Positions 57,852-64,000 of a stretch of DNA of 64,000 nucleotides are shown here, one piece after another. A program made the translations under genes and the position numbers. How positions within the stretch are numbered: position 1 is the first letter of the stretch; each line of letters starts with the position of its first letter. The notes beneath the pieces are model-generated. The model was given only the letters and a program-made list of their open reading frames with translations. It made no database searches and was not told where the DNA came from. This DNA is from Ceratothoa steindachneri (lineage: Eukaryota; Arthropoda; Malacostraca; Isopoda; Cymothoidae), in assembly GCA_963969495.1 (NCBI GenBank), contig OZ018323.1, forward strand, positions 71,086,920 through 71,150,919, written 5' to 3'.

Positions 57852-58930
57852 TTATTCCCCGTGAAGATTTGACACTTTAGCTGGCTCCGCGTGTGCAGGC
57901 GACCTCACTCTGGCAGCTCTCTTCTTTTTGAATTGATCGTGGGAAAGGTTGAGACATGATTTGCCACAGATCTCAATTCTGCCTTGCCTGAGTGCCGAAT
58001 TCATCTCTTTATCAGTGATATCAAAATCATAGTCCCATTTGTACTTTCCCTTGATCATCCTATCAACGACGTCTTTGATCTTCGCCGATCTCGGCAAAGG
58101 GGCCGATGGGGAGGCATATACACGTAGGTTTATTTCGGTAGATTTGTAGACTGGGGAGGGTGGTTTGGTCTTCTTGGGGCTCTTAGCTCTTTGGGACGCC
58201 TTCTGGGAATCAGTATCCTCTCTTGCAGGTTGGTCGGTCTCCATTATTGTAGGGGTGCCAGATGTGCTGGGCTTGTTAAGTCTCGGATCCCGAGATTTTT
58301 AACGCCTTTTTTGCCTCAGCCGTAGGCCTACTTCCTGTTTGGATCTGGTATAGCTTAGTTGAGGGGGGATTGTCCGCAAACCACATTGGTTTCATCCCAT
58401 TCTGAGTCAACATACGGTTTAATTTGGTAGCATAACTTCCTGGTTGTGCGATGTTCACAAAGTAAGCGTGTATAACACACATCACAAGATCCAGATTCAT
58501 CGAGAGATCTATTTGTAGGAGGGTCTTCTCCTTCTTCTGGCTTCTCTTGAATATTCTTCTTTTTGTCGGTGACTATGTCTTTTTCAAAGGACACGACATC
58601 AACAGGTTACAGTGAGGGCCGCTGCAATTTAGGCATTTCTTGGTAGCCACGCACGTACACTTACGCTAGGTGTGGCCATCTCCGGTGCATTCGAGGCAAA
58701 CCTTTCCACGAGAGGTAAAGTCTTTAGTGGCGTGCTGCTCCAGGGCATAGCACGAGAAGCACACTTGAACCGACACAAAGGTTTCCCCCTCGATGCATGA
58801 CGCAGAAATTTTTGTATAGAACAAGACGAAACCAGCTTCAGCTGCCTTAGCGGCCATCTCAGAGGTTTGGAAGGTGGCTTTAAACAGATGAGAATACTCG
58901 CCTCCTTCACGATTTTTAAATTTATACATC
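57852..58930 (-). pseudogene. ORF1 (Gag-like) of the near full-length non-LTR element
   Basis: Minus strand, three frame segments. 58929-58666 begins MYKFKNREGGEYSHLFKATF and ends with VCFSCYALEQHATKDF and GKVCLECTGDGHT, followed after a stop by RKCTCVATKKCLNCSG: three Cys/His knuckles as in jockey/CR1 ORF1 proteins. A charged, disordered middle follows (VTDKKKNIQEKPEEGEDPP, then Pro/Lys-rich sequence). The last segment, 58244-57852, starts METDQPAREDTDSQKASQRA and carries INLRVYASPSAPLPRSAKIK and MIKGKYKWDYDFDITDKEM, matching the C terminus of the 52.9 kb ORF1. The protein would coat element RNA. Frameshifts inactivate it. Confidence 0.75.
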
Positions 58931-60010
58931 TCCTTGACTAGAAAGAAAACGGTTTTTAGTGGATATTTATTCCTCCTCGCCTAAACGTAACGTCAAAGGA
59001 AACAAGCCAATCTGGTGAGTGAAATTTTAAAACAATTTTAATGTTCTATTCCAGCTTGTGGCCTGAATGTTTATGGAAGGCTTCTCTTCGTTTCAAAAGG
59101 GGTTGTAAAATGTGGTCTGAAACGAAAGAAAACTCCAAGAACAGATAAAAAATTAATACAACAGACTTAAGGGCAAAAGAACATCTTGCAGGAATATTTC
59201 TGTTCAGCGGGTAGAAGAGGGTGTCATCCTGCCCGAAGAGCGGTGAATGATAGGCTTTTGTAAGCTGGATTGAAATCATATCGCCAGAAAAAAGAAGCTG
59301 CGACTTACGGAAACAATGATGAAGGCATGCTATTCCTTGGCAAAGAATTACCTTGAATGGACTTCAGAAAAATAAGAATGACACACCTAGCTAACTAGTT
59401 ACCCACAATTCCTAAAAAAACCACTAATCCCTACTAAATTTAATAGTGCCGCATTTGTCTACAGCAAAATCAGTAAAGGCAAGGTAAAAACAAAATGGAG
59501 TTCAGCTGCTTTCAGGGCCCGGAAATTCTCCGGAAATGAATCCGATTTAGAGTTTATCGTGCGTGATGAAATACATACTGAGTCCATTTCAACCAAGCAG
59601 CAACTCATAGGCCTTCTCATCGAAGTTTTGTTCAAATCCAAGCGAATCCATGAAATGTGCAAAACATCGTTAAATGACATGCGAAGACGTGTTAAAGGAC
59701 TCTTGGTTGCTAAATGTGGCCAAACTGTTTACTAATGAATGTAGAAGACTAAAACTGTGCCACTTTATCAAAATAAATCTATTTGTAATCAATAAAATTA
59801 GTTTCATTAGCATTTTGGTAGAAAAAATTCTCTTTTTTAAAAGAATTCCATAATAATTTTGCAAGTACTGTAGATCGGATATACATACATTATATAGTGT
59901 ATATTTTCTCAATGTTGGCCGAACTAAGATATCTAAGATATCCTGTACATGTAGGCGGAACTATTAAGCCTATGACTATGCTTTCTTATCCATAGTAGTA
60001 CCTCCCCCCG
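58931..60010. other. no gene supported
   Basis: Contains open minus frames of 77, 73 and 80 codons without recognisable motifs; the part next to 58930 is probably 5' untranslated sequence of the non-LTR element. Confidence 0.4.
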
Positions 60011-60014
60011 TCAG

Positions 60015-62480
60015 CTACAAAAGGCCACGTTCTCTTGCGGCACAACGAGATATTCTTGAACTTGTCCCTGTTTGTTTTGTTCTTCTACCTTCACTCATAC
60101 TGTCTGGTGTTGGGAATTTTCGCTCTAGTTTGCTCTGCCTGTGCCCTTCATTACTTTTCGCGGATGTGAGGCTTTGGGCGATGTCATCTACGAATTGAAG
60201 ATACATCACGTTCCTATGCACAGGAGTTGGCAGGTCAATTGTGTATACCAGGTATAACAGGGGAACAAGCAACTACCCTGGAAGACTCCCGCCTTTCATA
60301 CAAACTCAGATCCTTTGCATTCTTCGATCATGAGACGTATTATTTTCTTCATGATGAAATCGCAGAGGATGCTTCGCAGGATTGGATTAGCTGGAGGGTT
60401 ATATCTTGCATTGGATTCTTTCCCGCCAGTCCTTGTTGAAGTCCTTCTGCCCATCCTTCAGTACAAGTAGAGCAAGGTAGGGCAAGTAGCTCAGGTAACC
60501 TTCCTGGTGGATGCCAGCCTTTAATTTAAACTCGGATCCTCTGAATCCTTCTAACATGAGACGAGTCATTCTGTCCGTGCATAAGTCGCAAAGGATCATT
60601 TTCAGGATTAGATCTAATTGGAGACTAGATATCTTATATTGGATTTCTTCCAGTTACATCTTGTGAAAAGCCTTCTACATGTCTCTCTCACCACAAGGTC
60701 CACATTGTTTTCTTTTGACTCATCAATGGGCGATTTTCTCAGTGAGGAGCGCCAGGGCCGTATCCATGCTCCTTTTACTACATATCCCATGTTTTTGTCG
60801 GTTGTGTGATAGTAAATCACTCAGTTGAGCTCGAAGCATTTTGGCCATGATTTTTCGAACTTTGGCCTACTATCTCTAGAAGAGAGATCGGGGAGAAGTC
60901 AAACAACTGGTACGTGGGCTTTTTTACTTTCAGGATAAAAATGAATTTAACTATCTTTAACCTTTCCTGGAATAAGTCTGTGTTCAGGGTAGCATTCATG
61001 GAATGAACGATGCCCAAAAAAATTTCCTGCGGGGCTATCACGATGTTGTTCTTGGTGAGCTCAGATCAGCCTGGCGTCCTTTGTTTGAAAGAGCTTATGG
61101 GAATCATGGTCATTTCAAAAGTAATGGGGTACCAATGGTTAACTATATCTTTCTCTCTCTCTCTTAGGAGACAGAAGGATGGGGAAAAGCTCTATGTAAC
61201 ATCGTGCCGAGGTCGTCCAGCAGTTGGTCTTCGGAATCCTGGTCGAATTCGTTGTTTTCCCCATGAGTTATTGTGAATATCTCTTTCAATGTACCTGGAA
61301 TCTACTCTCAAGACTTTCCAGGTCCTAAGAGTTCATATCTGTCTTCAATCAATTTTTATCTTGATCTTCGGAGAAACCCCCCAACCTTATTTTTCGGATA
61401 TTCCTCCAAAACTTTTTTGGATTTCCTTCTCTGTCCAGACTACAGATAATACCATTCCATACATTCTCTTGTTGTTCTAGGTTTAAATATTTTAGCGCAT
61501 GGCTGGGACAGCGCATTTGTAATCTTTTTTGCGGTTTGGACCTGTCTTTCATATTTCCTCATAGATTACTCTATGTTCCCGAGGAACTTTCCTCATCACC
61601 TTACTCCTACTAGGGTGTCGGAGAATTTTATATGAGAACATGGATACGCATCTCTCGTCGACTACAGTGAAAAGATTGATTATCTTATCGATCTCTTCAT
61701 TTATTTCATCGCGATTAGCATCACTCCGTTCAACTGGTTGAGAGGTGCTGACCCTCTATTTGTAGAGATCCCAGTTACCTTCAAGGTAAGTAATATAAGG
61801 ATGTGATCACTCGGGAACATCGGTCCTGGTTTGTTGCTTATATTATAAGGGAAAGTTTTTAATTACTAACTCTATGTCCGGTTTAACTGGTGAAGGATGG
61901 GCTAGGAAGGTCAGAATGTCTGGTCTAATCTCCAGTAGTTTGTTTTATCCGAGTAGTAGCTCCAGGTTATTCCCTTCTGGTCCGTGTTAATGTAACCAGA
62001 AGCTATTCATCTTCATTTATGTTACCACCTAGCAACGTCAATCTCCCGGCTCCGAACAGGATAAGGAAGGTAAGTATGTTGTTAATTTGCTAGTAAGGCT
62101 AACGGGGCGGCTTGTATACCGTTGATATATGTAGTAACTCCGCCGAACCAGAATCGGTAATTAGATAGACACAAAGGATTTGTCCAAATCTTGTAGCTTT
62201 ATGGGGTGAAGGTTTTTCCGGATGGCAATGGCCAGAATATTTTACATTTCTTGGGTGTGGTGCTCGTTATAATTGTGTAACTCGGTATTTAAATGTGTTG
62301 GTTGTTAGTTTTTCCATGTTCAGTGATAAGGAAAATGTCGGGATCTACTGTTCGGAATATGTTTCCATATGTAGATTTCCCCTCCTATCCACCCAAGTTT
62401 AGTGCCAGTATTTTAAGTATGTTGTTGGATTTCTTCTTGTTTTCTTGTTATTGTGTTCGTTTTCTTCTGTTGTAGAAAGA
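60015..62480 (-). pseudogene. decayed non-LTR retrotransposon ORF2 (endonuclease and RT)
   Basis: Minus strand, many stops and frameshifts. The order matches the 55-57.8 kb ORF2: endonuclease remnants (about 62400-61800, with phrases like those around ISEHGL and VAIRK), the linker EQQENVWNGIICSLDREGNP then KKFWRNIRK (61552-61349), and reverse transcriptase start IVHSMNATLNTDLFQERLKI and VKFIFILK with FSPISLLEIVG (61041-60817). Then comes a duplicated mid-section (60690-60262), and YLVYTIDLPTPVHRNVMYLQ with FVDDIAQSL, the Y/F-x-DD active site (60272-60200). The thumb and C terminus beyond about 60015 are missing. This copy is much older than its neighbour but of a related family. Confidence 0.75.
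60262..60690 (-). repeat. tandem duplication inside reverse transcriptase
   Basis: The ~180-bp segments 60262-60440 and 60505-60685 are diverged direct copies at about 240-bp offset. Both encode, on the minus strand, ILCD-L/F-...-RLM-x-E-x-x-x-GSEF then KAG followed by Q. DNA identity is roughly 65 percent. Confidence 0.7.
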
Positions 62481-62489
62481 ACATTCTAG

Positions 62490-63450
62490 TACAGCATTTG
62501 ACATTGCAGATATTCTTGAAATCTGCGGCTCTTTGTGTGGGGAAGGATGCCTTGTAAAGTTTTATATTTTCCGCGGAGAGGGCATCTTAAATTTCTGATT
62601 ATTAGTTTCGTGCTTCTAAGACACATTTAAAACTATTGGTGCGCACTCTCTCATCGATCTCTGAGGTTGACGGGTATAAGGGAACCACATCTGTTCCAAG
62701 GTGTATGTAAAAGAACAACATTTTACCCCTATCCCCTCATTTATCGGAGACCACGTGCTATGGTATCGCGTCATTGACGACGTCACTTCCTGCTCGAAAA
62801 TTTGTAAATTTTAGACTCCTGAGCAAGTAGGGAAAATATTTTCCAATCCTGCGAACTCTTCCCAAGCCTCCTTACCCCGCCCCCGGTGACGTGGTGAGAA
62901 AGAGCCGCGATGTCGCGCACCTCACTGCTAAATGATGAATCGACTCCACCTCCGGATTAAGATTTCTGACTCTTGTGACTCCTTTTTCCAAACTCCACCT
63001 TCCCCTCCAGAATCGGGCATACAAATCCCCGGGTTATTTTGTAGTTCGGAGAGTCTAGCCCGCACCTCAAGGCAGTCCTTATCGTCTCGTCCCGTGAGCG
63101 GTCGTCAGACATCAGACTTCTTCAGCCGTAATTCTATTCAAGTTGATTGGTAGCTTCTCTGATTGACAAGCTTTTGAATTTACGCAAGAGTCTCATTTCG
63201 TTTAATCGAATCAAAGAAAATCTCCATCGATTACTTTTGAGGAAAAAAGGTTTCCTCTTCCAGTGGAATATCGAGAATTCCCACATTCCCCTTCGAACGT
63301 CATCTTTGAAGTTTGGCTATCTTTATCAGAAGGTTGATTCGGGTTATGCCCCGCCTGCCTCATTAGGATCGTGCCCCACTTTCTTCATCGGATCGTTCCA
63401 CACTCCCTTCATCGCAAGTAGGACCTTCCTCAAAGTCATCGACCCGTAAG
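62490..63450. other. GC-richer block, unrecognised open frames
   Basis: From about 62640 to 63450 the DNA is notably less AT-rich. Two plus-strand frames follow each other, 62932-63153 (73 codons, Pro/Ser-rich: FFQTPPSPPESGIQIPG) and 63147-63449 (100 codons, basic), and neither matches a family I know. It could be a 5' untranslated/ORF1 region of the decayed minus-strand element, an LTR, or host exon sequence. Confidence 0.3.
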
Positions 63451-64000
63451 ACTGAAACCCTGTCCCTTATTAGTATTATCAAGTGCCTTCCATTTGATCT
63501 AAGCATAGTAACATTAATCAATTAATTCTACTTGAGAATCCCTTCTCATAATACTAATCAAGAGACTCTTTTAATTTAAATAATTTTCCTTTACCTATAA
63601 TTATTCTTATTTTTATCTGTGTAAATAAAATTATATTTTTGTTGTTTCATCTTTAATAACCTTGAACGATACTCTCGGCCTATTCAAGTAAATCTCGCCA
63701 ACCATTTATGCCCTCTGTCTGATTATTAAGGATTTGAAACCCAACGCCTCAAGTGTGACCTCCTAGTCGGTCGTTAACTCCAGCGAACAGTCCTTCAACG
63801 GTTTGCGTTGCAGTAGGTGATTAAGAACCCCCCTACATCATATAGGAATAGTGTATGGTATAGAGTGGTTATACCACGACAGTGTAAATATTTTGCCTGC
63901 TGCTTGATCTTTTAGTGACTTTCGCGGCTTCCAAGTGTTGCTCTTCTTCCTTTAAGTCAGATGAAGAGCTTGTACTATCTTCTCTTTCAGCTTATTTGTC
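63451..64000. other. no gene seen to window end
   Basis: AT-rich at first, then mixed composition. Nothing recognised. Confidence 0.5.

Larger units (their letters stand above)
55020..58930 (-). mobile_element. non-LTR retrotransposon (jockey/CR1-like), near full length
   Basis: About 3.9 kb on the minus strand: ORF1 with zinc knuckles (58929-57852), then ORF2 with endonuclease and reverse transcriptase (57780-55157). ORF2 shows only three clear in-frame stops and about one frameshift, so it is the least decayed retroelement here. An (AT)n tract lies between the ORFs. The 3' end is uncertain; no clear poly-A tail or target duplication was found. Head-to-tail neighbours of similar type lie on both sides. 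Confidence 0.8.

Overview
The window looks like non-coding, transposon-dominated DNA from an animal nuclear genome, most likely an arthropod. It is AT-rich, carries long (AT)n microsatellites, and contains at least four Tc1/mariner-type transposase relics, LTR and non-LTR retrotransposon relics of metazoan type, and tRNA-derived (SINE-like) sequences. There are no operons, no bacterial-style ribosome binding sites, no rRNA and no intact tRNA. I cannot name the species. No complete host gene is visible; the best host candidates are two or three short exon-like segments near 28.3-29.2 kb.

Layout. 1-8.6 kb: mostly AT-rich DNA with two copies of an unrecognised dispersed repeat (1840-2405, minus; 8165-8590, plus), two SINE-like segments, a ten-copy 16-bp minisatellite and a decayed Merlin-like transposase. 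8.7-13.0 kb: a minus-strand Ty3/gypsy-class element between two ~870-bp direct repeats (LTRs). Its recognisable domains run protease, integrase, reverse transcriptase, RNase H; integrase lies before reverse transcriptase, and no gag is visible. 13-19 kb: sparse, with a reverse-transcriptase C-terminal fragment at 15.0-15.5 kb. 19.06-20.60 kb: a mariner copy with matching inverted ends and TA flanks, interrupted by a 164-bp sequence that recurs at 21.5 kb. 20.6-31.4 kb: mostly empty, with the exon candidates. 31.4-34.6 kb: a second minus-strand retroelement with an unusual reverse transcriptase and a glycine/asparagine-rich upstream region. 38.9-48.1 kb: three more transposase relics of different subfamilies and a third copy of the dispersed repeat.

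49.4-52.4 kb is the structurally strangest part: five long (AT)n tracts in 3 kb, two large near-perfect palindromes (arms ~214 bp and 118 bp), and five copies of a hairpin followed by CGAAA, each with its 3' side facing an (AT)n tract. 52.9-62.5 kb holds three non-LTR (jockey/CR1-like) retrotransposons in tandem on the minus strand: an ORF1-only 5' part (52.9-54.6 kb), a nearly full-length element (55.0-58.9 kb, with only a few disabling changes in ORF2), and a heavily decayed copy (60.0-62.5 kb) with an internal duplication in its reverse transcriptase.

The window therefore records several generations of element insertion and decay. No cooperating gene system is evident. The candidates for something undescribed are the (AT)n-facing hairpin/palindrome family, the dispersed repeat with ~110-bp monomers, the unusual domain order of the gypsy-class element, and a conserved ORF1 C-terminal segment shared by two of the non-LTR elements.
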